DNA from: a bacterium ADurb.Bin374
Lineage (GTDB): Bacteria > Riflebacteria > Ozemobacteria > Ozemobacterales > Ozemobacteraceae
Length of the DNA: 6,403 bases
Direction of reading: 5' to 3'
Assembly: GCA_002068715.1 (NCBI GenBank)
Contig: MWAR01000498.1
Coordinates: forward strand, 1 to 6,403
A model generated the notes under the pieces. The model was not told the DNA's origin. It saw only the letters and a list, made by a program, of their open reading frames with translations, and searched no databases. The stretch's first letter is position 1; every line of letters starts with the position of its first letter. The translations under genes and the position numbers were made by a program. Below, piece after piece: positions 1 to 5,625 of this stretch.

Positions 1-107
1 TTTTTTCATTGGTACAAGCTCCTTTCACGATTCGGCCGGGTCTTGTGTTTCTCTTGGCGGCCCGACCGTGCTTCCCGTCCAATCTGCCTCATTTGTTTCG
101 AAATTGC

Positions 108-125
108 AACCCGGTTGACCGGGTT
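108..125. repeat. 7-bp inverted repeat upstream of polX, overlapping a weak -35-like box
   Basis: AACCCGG (108-114) and CCGGGTT (119-125) are perfect inverted arms around a TTGA loop. TTGACC (115-120), within the repeat, matches five of six bases of a sigma-70 -35 box. The only -10 candidate 16 nt further on is GATACC (137-142), which is poor. The element could be an operator over the polX promoter or a weak terminator of an upstream gene; no U-rich tract follows directly. The rest of 1-179 shows no gene, only a T6 run at 1-6 that might be the tail of an upstream terminator. The inverted repeat is seen directly; its role is inference. Confidence 0.35.
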
Positions 126-179
126 TCATGTTTGACGATACCGTACACCCGAATCCGATGGGAGGGGAGGAGACGAGCG

Positions 180-1907
180 ATGGAATCGCGTGAGCGGCTG
201 ATGGCATTGTTCGAGGAAATGGCGGACCTGCTGGAACTTGCTGGGGCGAATCCTTTCAAGGTTCGCGCGTATCGGAATGCTGCGCGGACGCTCCAGACCC
301 TGGCCGTTCCCCTGAAACAGCTTCTTGATTCCCCGCCCAAAGGCTTCGGCGAATCGATGTGCAGGCACGTCGAGGAGTTCATCGCCGGCGGCCGGCTTGC
401 CGAGATGGACGCGCTGAAGACCTCGTTCCCCCCGGGGCTGTTCGAAATGATGCGCGTTCCCGGCCTCGGGCCGAAAAAAGTCGCGCGTCTCCGGGAAAAG
501 CTCGGCATCGATGATCTGGCCAAACTCGAAGCCGCCTGCTCCGACGGGCGGATCGTCGCGCTCGAGGGGTTCGGAGAAAAAAGCGTTAAAAATATTATTG
601 ACGGTATAGAACTTGTCAGGAAGTTCAGCGGCCGATTTCTCTTTTCCGACGCGGAATCAGTCGTGGACCGATTGCTTGAATGGCTTCACCGGGAAGCTCC
701 GGAGGCCGAATATCATGCCGCGGGAAGCTTTCGGCGCCGCCGGGAGACGGTCGGCGACCTGGACATCCTCGCCGCGACGGACGGCGGGCCGGCTGTCATG
801 GCGGCGTTTCTGCGATTTCCCGGCGCCTCGAAGACGATCGCGTCGGGGGAGACTAAGTCGTCGATTCTGCTGGAAAACGGTCTGCAGATCGACCTGCGGG
901 TAGTTCCGCCCGAGTCGCTGGGCCCGGCGCTCTGCTACTTCACCGGCTCGAAGGAGCACAACACGCACATGCGCTCCCTCGCCCTCTCGAAGGGGCTGAA
1001 GCTGAACGAATACGGCCTGTACGAGGGTGAGACGGCGCCTCCCATGGCTACCGAACAGGAGGTCTACGAGGCGCTCGGCCTCGCGTGGGTCGCACCCGAG
1101 CTGCGCGAGGGGTTGGGCGAGGTGGAGTGGGCGGGAACCGGCAAGCTGCCGGCGCTCGTCGGACCGGAAGATCTGAAGGGCGCGATTCACGCCCACACCA
1201 CCGCTTCCGACGGTCTGGAAGAGCTCGACGGCATGGCCGCCGGCGCGCGGGCGCTCGGCTGGAGCTGGCTCGGCATAAGCGACCACTCGGTGTCGGCCCA
1301 TTATGCGGGCGGTCTCGACCCGGCGGCGATCAGAAAACAGTGGCACGAGATCGACGCCTGGAACCGCATGCATGCCGGCGGCGGCCTGGTGCTGCTGAAG
1401 GGCATCGAAAGCGACATCCGGACCGACGGCTCGCTCGACTACGCGGAGGAGCTTCTCGAGGGATTCGATTTCGTCATCGCCTCGGTCCACTCGGGGTTCA
1501 CGATGCCGCGGGACGAGATGACCCGCCGCGTGATCAAAGCCGTGGAAAATCCCTTCACCCGCGTGCTGGGCCACCCGGAGGGCAGGCTCCTGCTTGGCCG
1601 GGAAGGATACGGGATCGACCTGGACCGCGTCCTCGAGGCGTGCCTCGCGAACGGGGTCGCTGTCGAGATCAACGGCCAGCCGCAGCGGCTGGACCTGGAC
1701 TGGCGGAAAATCCGCGCCTGGCGCGATCGGGGGCTGATGTTTGTTATCGGGCCTGATGCCCACGACCGGGAAAGCCTTGCATATACACGATTCGGCCTCG
1801 GAATCGCCCGCAAGGGCGGCCTCGAAGCCGCACAGCTTCTGAACAGCATGACCTCCGACGACGTGAAAGCCTGGTTCCGGGCACGGAGAACCGGGCGGAA
1901 AGGATGA
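180..1907 (+). CDS. polX: DNA polymerase/3'-5' exonuclease PolX (family X polymerase with C-terminal PHP domain)
   Basis: A 575-residue cytoplasmic protein, very close to the roughly 570 aa of Bacillus subtilis PolX. It is a family X DNA polymerase for short-gap filling in base excision repair, and the family PHP domain adds metal-dependent 3'-5' exonuclease and end-processing activity. Domains seen in order: helical N-terminus (1-90); helix-hairpin-helix motifs VPGLGPKK (93-100) and LEGFGEK (128-134); nucleotidyltransferase palm with GSFRR (182-186), GDLD (D193, D195) and third catalytic Asp D238; GSKEHN (256-261); PHP domain from about 335 with HAH (H337, H339), SDG (343-345), DH (368-369), E410, H437, GHPEGR (464-469), E496 and DAH (526-528). 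All expected metal ligands are present, so both activities are probably intact. I chose ATG 180 because a GGAGGGGAGGAG purine tract precedes it by a few bases; an in-frame ATG at 9 would add 57 residues unlike the family. It overlaps nth by 4 nt. Confidence 0.95.
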   Translation: MESRERLMALFEEMADLLELAGANPFKVRAYRNAARTLQTLAVPLKQLLDSPPKGFGESMCRHVEEFIAGGRLAEMDALKTSFPPGLFEMMRVPGLGPKKVARLREKLGIDDLAKLEAACSDGRIVALEGFGEKSVKNIIDGIELVRKFSGRFLFSDAESVVDRLLEWLHREAPEAEYHAAGSFRRRRETVGDLDILAATDGGPAVMAAFLRFPGASKTIASGETKSSILLENGLQIDLRVVPPESLGPALCYFTGSKEHNTHMRSLALSKGLKLNEYGLYEGETAPPMATEQEVYEALGLAWVAPELREGLGEVEWAGTGKLPALVGPEDLKGAIHAHTTASDGLEELDGMAAGARALGWSWLGISDHSVSAHYAGGLDPAAIRKQWHEIDAWNRMHAGGGLVLLKGIESDIRTDGSLDYAEELLEGFDFVIASVHSGFTMPRDEMTRRVIKAVENPFTRVLGHPEGRLLLGREGYGIDLDRVLEACLANGVAVEINGQPQRLDLDWRKIRAWRDRGLMFVIGPDAHDRESLAYTRFGLGIARKGGLEAAQLLNSMTSDDVKAWFRARRTGRKG

Positions 1908-2656
1908 ACCAGATGCCTGCGAAACGCATGGTCGGCCCGAAAACGGCGGCCTCAGGAAACAAAACACCCGCTCGGGAACAGAAGCCCGTGCCGGCCGTCG
2001 CCACGAAGATCGATACCGATCCGACGAAAGACGCGCCGGCCCGCGTGCCGGCCCTTCTCGAGGCGCTGTTCTCGATCTATCCGGATCCGCACTGCGCCCT
2101 GAAACACGAGAATCCGCTCCAATTGCTCGTATCGACGATTCTGTCGGCCCAGTGCACCGACGAGCGGGTAAACATGGTCACGGCGACGCTGTTCAAAAAA
2201 TATCGCACGGCCTCCGATTTTGCTCGTGCCGACCAGGCGGAGTTCGAAAACGACATCCGCTCGACGGGCTTTTTCCGAAATAAAGCGAAAAATATTATAT
2301 CATGCGCGAAGGCAATCTTCGAGAAACATGGCGGCGCCGTTCCCAAAACGCTCGAAGAGCTGGTCGTCCTGCCAGGGGTGGGTCGCAAGACGGCGAACGT
2401 GGTGCTCGGCACGGCGTTCGGCATCGCCTCGGGCGTCGTGGTCGATACGCACGTGACGCGCCTCTCCTGGCGGCTCGGCCTCACGAGCGAGACGGACGCC
2501 GAAAAGATCGAAGCCGATCTGATGAAGCTGATTCCGGAAAACCGCTGGATCGCTTTTTCCCATGCGATCATCCTGCACGGCCGCGCCCGCTGCTCTGCCC
2601 GCGCACCCGACTGTGCTGGCTGCGAGCTTGCCGCCCTGTGCCCGAAGCGCATCTGA
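1904..2656 (+). CDS. nth: Endonuclease III (DNA glycosylase/AP lyase)
   Basis: Endonuclease III excises oxidised pyrimidines and cleaves the resulting abasic site by beta-elimination, in cytoplasmic base excision repair. The 250 residues hold the full fold: LSAQCTD (80-86), the helix-hairpin-helix LPGVGRKTAN (156-165) with catalytic Lys162, VDTH with catalytic Asp181, and the 4Fe-4S loop with Cys230, 237, 240 and 246 in the exact C-X6-C-X2-C-X5-C spacing. It is about 40 residues longer than the 211-aa E. coli enzyme because of a Lys/Pro/Ala-rich N-terminal extension (1-45), probably disordered. The first ATG overlaps the polX stop as ATGA, suggesting translational coupling. ATG 1913 (residue 4), with AAGGA 8 nt upstream, is an equally possible start. 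The helix-hairpin-helix with Lys and Asp rules for Nth over MutY, which lacks this Lys. Confidence 0.96.
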   Translation: MNQMPAKRMVGPKTAASGNKTPAREQKPVPAVATKIDTDPTKDAPARVPALLEALFSIYPDPHCALKHENPLQLLVSTILSAQCTDERVNMVTATLFKKYRTASDFARADQAEFENDIRSTGFFRNKAKNIISCAKAIFEKHGGAVPKTLEELVVLPGVGRKTANVVLGTAFGIASGVVVDTHVTRLSWRLGLTSETDAEKIEADLMKLIPENRWIAFSHAIILHGRARCSARAPDCAGCELAALCPKRI

Positions 2657-2665
2657 GGGAAAAGG

Positions 2666-2694
2666 GGAACTTTTTCCTGAAACGGCGGTATAGT
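2666..2694 (+). promoter_or_regulatory. Putative promoter of the SH3b-hydrolase pair, ECF-like -35
   Basis: GGAACTT (2666-2672) is followed after exactly 16 nt by TATAGT (2689-2694). GGAACTT is the -35 consensus of RpoE-group ECF sigma factors, while TATAGT is a five-of-six sigma-70 -10 box, so the assignment is ambiguous. Transcription would begin near 2701, leaving about 38 nt before the start codon at 2739. The box lies 9 nt after the nth stop, in the 82-nt gap between the repair genes and the envelope genes, where a new promoter is expected. The downstream gene encodes an exported protein, which would suit an envelope-stress sigma factor, but that is inference. Confidence 0.4.
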
Positions 2695-2738
2695 GACTGA
2701 GAAACCAAGAATCCGAATTTCATCTGAGGTGCCGAACG

Positions 2739-3755
2739 ATGAAGTATCCGAACTGGGTGGGAATGCTCCTTGCCGCACCGCTGGTTGCCGGAACAGCGCT
2801 CCTTGCCGAGCCGTTGCCCAGGCTTCCCTTCACGCCGAACGCTCCGGTGACCGTTTCCGATCGGCACGATACCGCGGCCAGTGGGAGCACTGTTTCGCTC
2901 GCCATCGGCCAGGGGGACGATGACACCGCCGCCGGCATCGCGGCGACGTATCCCTGTGAAGGGAATGTGAACTGCCGATGGCGGCTGAATGTGCGCACCG
3001 GCCCCTGGGGGAAGATCATCGACGGCTTCGCACCGGGCACGCGGATCACGGTCGTCGCCCGCGAGGGCGACTGGTACCGCATCAGGCACGGAAACGGCTA
3101 TGCCTTCGTTCACGTTTCGCTCGTGGATATCCCTGGCGTACCTGCCTACGACGGGAAACGTGGATCACCCTACGCCGGAACTGCCGAGAAGCAGGCATCC
3201 ACCGAAAATTCCGGAAAAGTGACGACGAAGCCCTCCGCCGACGGCATCAACGGCCCCGGCATCCCGAAGTGCCTGCTCGACGGGATCGAGGCCGCGAAGA
3301 AAAGCAAGTGGTTCACCACGCCCAACAAGTGCCTCCAGTATGCCGGCACCATTGCCGCCGGGGCTGGTGCGAAGCCGGCGAAAGCAGACGCCATCTACCC
3401 GCACCTCGCCTATCCGGCCGACACGACGTTGCGCGGCGCGCAGATCGACAGCCTCGACGACGCCGCGAAGGCGGGAACGCTCAAGCCCGGCATGCTCATC
3501 CATGTCAAGGTGCATTACGACGTCGATCCGGCCTACAATCCCACGAACGATGCCCACCACTGGTTTGCCTACATCGGCATGAACGAGAAGGGAACCCCGA
3601 TGTTCGCCGACTGCCTCCGTCAGGGGCGGCCTCAGACGATCGACGAGATCGACCGGAACATGCGGGGCGGCAGTGTCCTGAAATACGGCGGCGGCAAATA
3701 CGGCTATGTCCGTCGCGTCACCGCGGTTCATGACCCCTTCGCCGACCGGCGCTGA
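2739..3755 (+). CDS. Exported SH3b-domain protein with putative papain-like (NlpC/P60- or CHAP-type) C-terminal domain
   Basis: A 338-residue exported protein. ATG 2739 follows GAGGTG by 7 nt. Residues 1-23 form a signal peptide with a hydrophobic core (VGMLLAAPLVAGTALLA) and likely cleavage at ALLA|E. A linker of about 50 residues precedes an SH3b domain (about 78-131; LNVRTGPWGKIIDGF, then GDWYRIRHGNGYAFVHVSLV), a type that in bacteria commonly binds cell-wall peptides; Cys73 and Cys79 just ahead could form a disulfide. After a Ser/Thr/Lys linker (140-170), residues 175-330 are not clearly assignable. They hold NKCLQYA (Cys198), LKPGMLIHVKVHY (248-260) and DAHHWFAYIGM (His273/274), echoing the order and spacing of NlpC/P60 or CHAP folds (Cys, then PGDLVFF about 50 residues on, then HVGIYIG). 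It may be a peptidoglycan peptidase or amidase, or a catalytically dead relative. SH3b identity and export are firm; the enzyme call is tentative. Confidence 0.82.
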   Translation: MKYPNWVGMLLAAPLVAGTALLAEPLPRLPFTPNAPVTVSDRHDTAASGSTVSLAIGQGDDDTAAGIAATYPCEGNVNCRWRLNVRTGPWGKIIDGFAPGTRITVVAREGDWYRIRHGNGYAFVHVSLVDIPGVPAYDGKRGSPYAGTAEKQASTENSGKVTTKPSADGINGPGIPKCLLDGIEAAKKSKWFTTPNKCLQYAGTIAAGAGAKPAKADAIYPHLAYPADTTLRGAQIDSLDDAAKAGTLKPGMLIHVKVHYDVDPAYNPTNDAHHWFAYIGMNEKGTPMFADCLRQGRPQTIDEIDRNMRGGSVLKYGGGKYGYVRRVTAVHDPFADRR

Positions 3756-3771
3756 TTCGGAACGTGAAGGT

Positions 3772-4986
3772 ATGAAGAGATCGAACAACGCGTCCATCTG
3801 CGATCATACGACTTTTTCGGAGGCAGGCCGCAGGAGTTCGAATCGGGCATGGCGGTATCCGTGGTGCCGGTTTGCGACGGTGTTCGTTGCTGTGTTCTGT
3901 CTGCTGTCGGCCGCCTGTCCGGCCGAAACCGGCGGACCACTCGCACAGAAGCCCGCTCCTCCGGGGCCTCCGGCATCGGGGCCGGGCGCGCCGGCCTATC
4001 CCCACGCGCGGGCGGAGCGGCTCTGGCAGGGTGCCGGGGAAGAGGCGTTTCTTCTCGTCACTCCGGCCGACCCGGTTCCGGCGTCGGCGCCGCTCGTCGT
4101 TCTCCTGCACGGGTGGTTGGGCATCAACCCGAGAGGGCAGGGCGCCTGGATCGAGCATCTCGTCCGGCGCGGAAACATCGTCGTCTGGCTCGTCTACCAG
4201 ACGGGTCGGATGCAGGTGCGCGAACCGGTGTCGCATGCCGTCGCGGCCCTGAAGCGGGCGCTAGCCGAGCTCGAAAAGCCGGGCCGCGTCAGGCCTCGCC
4301 CCGACGGCATGGTGCTGGCAGGCCACTCGCTGGGCGGCTGTATGGCAATGAACCTGGCCGCGGTAGCGACCCGCGAAGGGTTGCCAAAACCGCTCGCCGT
4401 CCTGAGCGTCGAGGGGGCCGATGCGCAGGGAAGCGAGTCGGCGAAACGGCTTCATCTGCGGCCGAAGAGCCTCATTGAGGATCTCACGCTGATTCCTTCC
4501 GGCACGATGCTGCTGACGCTGATCGGTGACGAGGACCGGCGCGTGACGCTCGAGCGGGGCAGGGTGTTCCACGACCGGGCGACCGGCGTGGCTTCGGCCG
4601 ACAACGTGATCGCGCTGGTGCGATCCGACCGGCACGGGGAGCCTCCGATGGTCGCGGACCACTTTTTCCCGCAGGCTGCTGATATATCGTATGATATAGA
4701 CGGAGCGACGGGACGGCCTCCCACGCCGCCGCGCTTCCCCAGGCTGAAACAGCTTGCCGGAAAAGTGTTCACGAGACTGCTCGGCGCGCCTGGCCTCGAA
4801 CGGGATGCCGTCCGGCCTCCCGACGCGCTCGACTGGTGGGTGACGTGGCGATGTCTCGACCGGCTGATCGATGCGGCGTTCCATGGCGGAAGCCGTGACG
4901 AGGCGCTGTTGCGAACCCCCGGTTCCCGCGCGACCGGAGTCTGGAGCGACGGCACTCCCGCCGAGTCCCTGAGCCCGATCGAGTGA
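3772..4986 (+). CDS. Putative lipoprotein of the alpha/beta hydrolase fold (serine esterase-like)
   Basis: A 404-residue serine hydrolase of unknown substrate. The nucleophile elbow is GHSLGG (184-189, Ser186). VVLLHGW (109-115) matches the oxyanion strand and loop. D253 or D255 in IGDEDRR and H297 in ADHFFP are the likely acid and histidine, in the right order. The N-terminus has a long basic region (1-33), a hydrophobic stretch (about 34-48) and LLSAAC ending at Cys49, which satisfies the bacterial lipobox pattern; a Pro/Gly/Ala linker (58-75) follows, as expected for a membrane-anchored lipoprotein. About 100 residues extend past the catalytic His, including DWWVTWRCLDRLIDAAF (354-370). 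ATG 3772, 16 nt after the SH3b stop, is preferred over ATG 3706, which would overlap that gene by 50 nt and put 22 extra residues before the signal. The site upstream (GAAGGT directly before ATG) is weak, so translational coupling is possible. Confidence 0.85.
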   Translation: MKRSNNASICDHTTFSEAGRRSSNRAWRYPWCRFATVFVAVFCLLSAACPAETGGPLAQKPAPPGPPASGPGAPAYPHARAERLWQGAGEEAFLLVTPADPVPASAPLVVLLHGWLGINPRGQGAWIEHLVRRGNIVVWLVYQTGRMQVREPVSHAVAALKRALAELEKPGRVRPRPDGMVLAGHSLGGCMAMNLAAVATREGLPKPLAVLSVEGADAQGSESAKRLHLRPKSLIEDLTLIPSGTMLLTLIGDEDRRVTLERGRVFHDRATGVASADNVIALVRSDRHGEPPMVADHFFPQAADISYDIDGATGRPPTPPRFPRLKQLAGKVFTRLLGAPGLERDAVRPPDALDWWVTWRCLDRLIDAAFHGGSRDEALLRTPGSRATGVWSDGTPAESLSPIE

Positions 4987-5006
4987 GCCCCAGAGATTGT
5001 TCTCCC

Positions 5007-5197
5007 ACAAAGATACAAAGACCTTTTCACCGCCGAGGCACAGAGGCGCAGAGATTGAAAAAATGTATTAAGATAATTTCCTCGGCGTCTCAGCGTCTCC
5101 GCGGTGAATCGTTCGAATTTCAACATACCAGGCGCCAAGGCAAGAAGAACGACGACCTGATAGAACAATGGGGTAAGGGTTGATGTCTTTGTGTCTT
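5007..5197. repeat. Composite dispersed-repeat element with nested inverted arms of 8-bp units
   Basis: This block fills most of the non-coding gap 4987-5209. The outer arms AAGATACAAAGAC (5010-5022) and GTCTTTGTGTCTT (5185-5197) are complementary at 12 of 13 positions. They enclose an inner long hairpin (5026-5108) and a third degenerate patch GCGCCAAGGCAAGAAG (5132-5147). All patches have an 8-bp period: ACAAAGAT/ACAAAGAC (5007-5022), GAGGCACA/GAGGCGCA (5035-5050), GCGTCTCA/GCGTCTCC (5085-5100), GCGCCAAG/GCAAGAAG (5132-5147). From memory, this style of CACAGAGG/CACAAAG hairpin recurs in many unrelated bacterial genomes, usually between genes. It sits between the hydrolase stop and the rpsF promoter and could stop read-through from the hydrolase gene. 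There is no transposase; mobility, if any, would be in trans. Confidence 0.75.
5026..5108. repeat. Long imperfect inverted repeat (29-bp arms, 25-nt AT-rich spacer) inside the composite element
   Basis: The left arm 5026-5054 (starts TTCACCGC) and right arm 5080-5108 (ends GCGGTGAA) match at 22 of 29 positions when one is reverse-complemented. The outer 8 bp are perfect, and two of the mismatches would be G-U pairs in RNA. The spacer 5055-5079 is AT-rich, in contrast to the GC-rich arms. As RNA it would form a long hairpin; with no U-tract after it, it is not a canonical terminator. It may be a REP- or MITE-like unit. Confidence 0.75.
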
Positions 5198-5209
5198 CTC
5201 GAGAGGGAC

Positions 5210-5238
5210 TTGAAACGGCGTTAGATTCGTGCTATCCT
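5210..5238 (+). promoter_or_regulatory. Sigma-70-type promoter of rpsF-ssb-rpsR
   Basis: TTGAAA (5210-5215) and TATCCT (5233-5238) are separated by exactly 17 nt and match the housekeeping consensus at five of six and four of six positions. The position is apt: just after the repeat element and before the first gene of a ribosomal-protein operon. Transcription would start near 5245, giving a leader of about 78 nt. This is the best housekeeping-type promoter in the window. Confidence 0.65.
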
Positions 5239-5244
5239 GCGGGG

Positions 5245-5322
5245 TACCATTCCCTGCTCCCGCGTCCGGGTCGGGCCGGGGGCTGAATGTTCATTCATCC
5301 GAAGGGAGGTCATTACGACCCT
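5245..5322 (+). promoter_or_regulatory. Structured rpsF mRNA leader, candidate ribosomal-protein (S6:S18) autoregulatory site
   Basis: The leader can fold into a two-part stem: CATTC (5248-5252) with GAATG (5285-5289), and GCTCCCG (5256-5262) with CGGGGGC (5277-5283, one G-U), with an inner CCG/CGG pair (5266-5268 and 5272-5274). GAATG can instead pair with a second CATTC at 5292-5296 as TGAATG-TT-CATTCA, so two exclusive states exist. A strong Shine-Dalgarno AAGGGAGGT (5302-5310) follows; its end can pair in GGTC (5308-5311) with GACC (5317-5320). S6:S18 binding to rpsF leader RNA is established in other bacteria; that this leader does so is inference. It could alternatively be only a 5' stabilising hairpin. 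Confidence 0.45.
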
Positions 5323-5610
5323 GTGAAACCTTACGAAACCCTGTTTTTCACCGAACCCACCATTGCCGAGGATGCCGTCGACGCCGTCGTTGCGAAGATC
5401 GAGGGCGCCATCAACCGCTACGGCGGCCAGGTCGAGAAGGTCAACCGCTGGGGCAAACGCATGCTCGCGTATCCCGTCGAGAAGCACAATGAGGGCTACT
5501 ACGTCCTCATCGACTTCAAGGGAACCGGCGACGTTCTCCGTGAACTGGAGCGCTTCTATCTGATCAATCAGAACATTCTGCGCTTCATGACCACTGCTCG
5601 CCCCCAGTAA
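5323..5610 (+). CDS. rpsF: 30S ribosomal protein S6
   Basis: S6 is a small-subunit platform protein that binds 16S rRNA with S18 as a heterodimer. The 95 residues begin PYETLFF after the initiator and Lys, continue with INRYGGQVEKVNRWGKRMLAYPV (conserved core with the family's W-G-KR-LAY signature) and EGYYVLIDF, and end in FYLINQNILRFMTT, matching the usual S6 length and order. I chose GTG 5323 because it puts the family's near-N-terminal YE at residues 4-5 and follows a strong AAGGGAGGT. ATG 5287, 12 codons upstream, would add an atypical extension and lies inside a predicted leader stem. The spacing from GGAGG to GTG is long, 13 nt, possibly shortened by a small hairpin. It is the first gene of the rpsF-ssb-rpsR operon; ssb begins 15 nt after the stop. 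Confidence 0.95.
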   Translation: MKPYETLFFTEPTIAEDAVDAVVAKIEGAINRYGGQVEKVNRWGKRMLAYPVEKHNEGYYVLIDFKGTGDVLRELERFYLINQNILRFMTTARPQ

Positions 5611-5625
5611 TCGGGAACGACGCGC

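Noticed and set aside
9..179. N-terminal extension of PolX from ATG 9
   Set aside because: The 57 residues do not resemble the family, and ATG 180 has a strong purine-rich ribosome-binding site and gives the normal length.
734..745. Arg187 in the PolX GSFRRR motif, where human Pol beta has Gly
   Set aside because: As I recall, PHP-type bacterial and archaeal PolX often carry other residues here, and the catalytic Asp residues are intact, so I do not treat it as unusual.
657..1967. 436-codon open frame on the - strand opposite polX
   Set aside because: Long antisense frames are common in GC-rich genes with G/C third positions. Its translation has no recognisable motif, while the + strand frame carries complete polymerase and PHP motifs.
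2657..2678. Possible terminator after nth (GGAAAA and TTTTCC arms)
   Set aside because: The stem is short and AU-rich with an 8-nt loop, and the T-run is inside the stem, not after it. The same bases form the putative promoter -35.
2077..2778. 233-codon open frame on the - strand opposite nth
   Set aside because: It is a shadow of a gene with all catalytic and Fe-S residues intact; no motif, no ribosome-binding site.
4983..5183. Open frame of 66 codons on the + strand across the repeat (contains FHRRGTEAQR and SQRLRG)
   Set aside because: It translates the two arms of the inverted repeat, has no ribosome-binding site and overlaps the hydrolase stop. Peptides of this kind are, from memory, frequent false predictions over such repeats.
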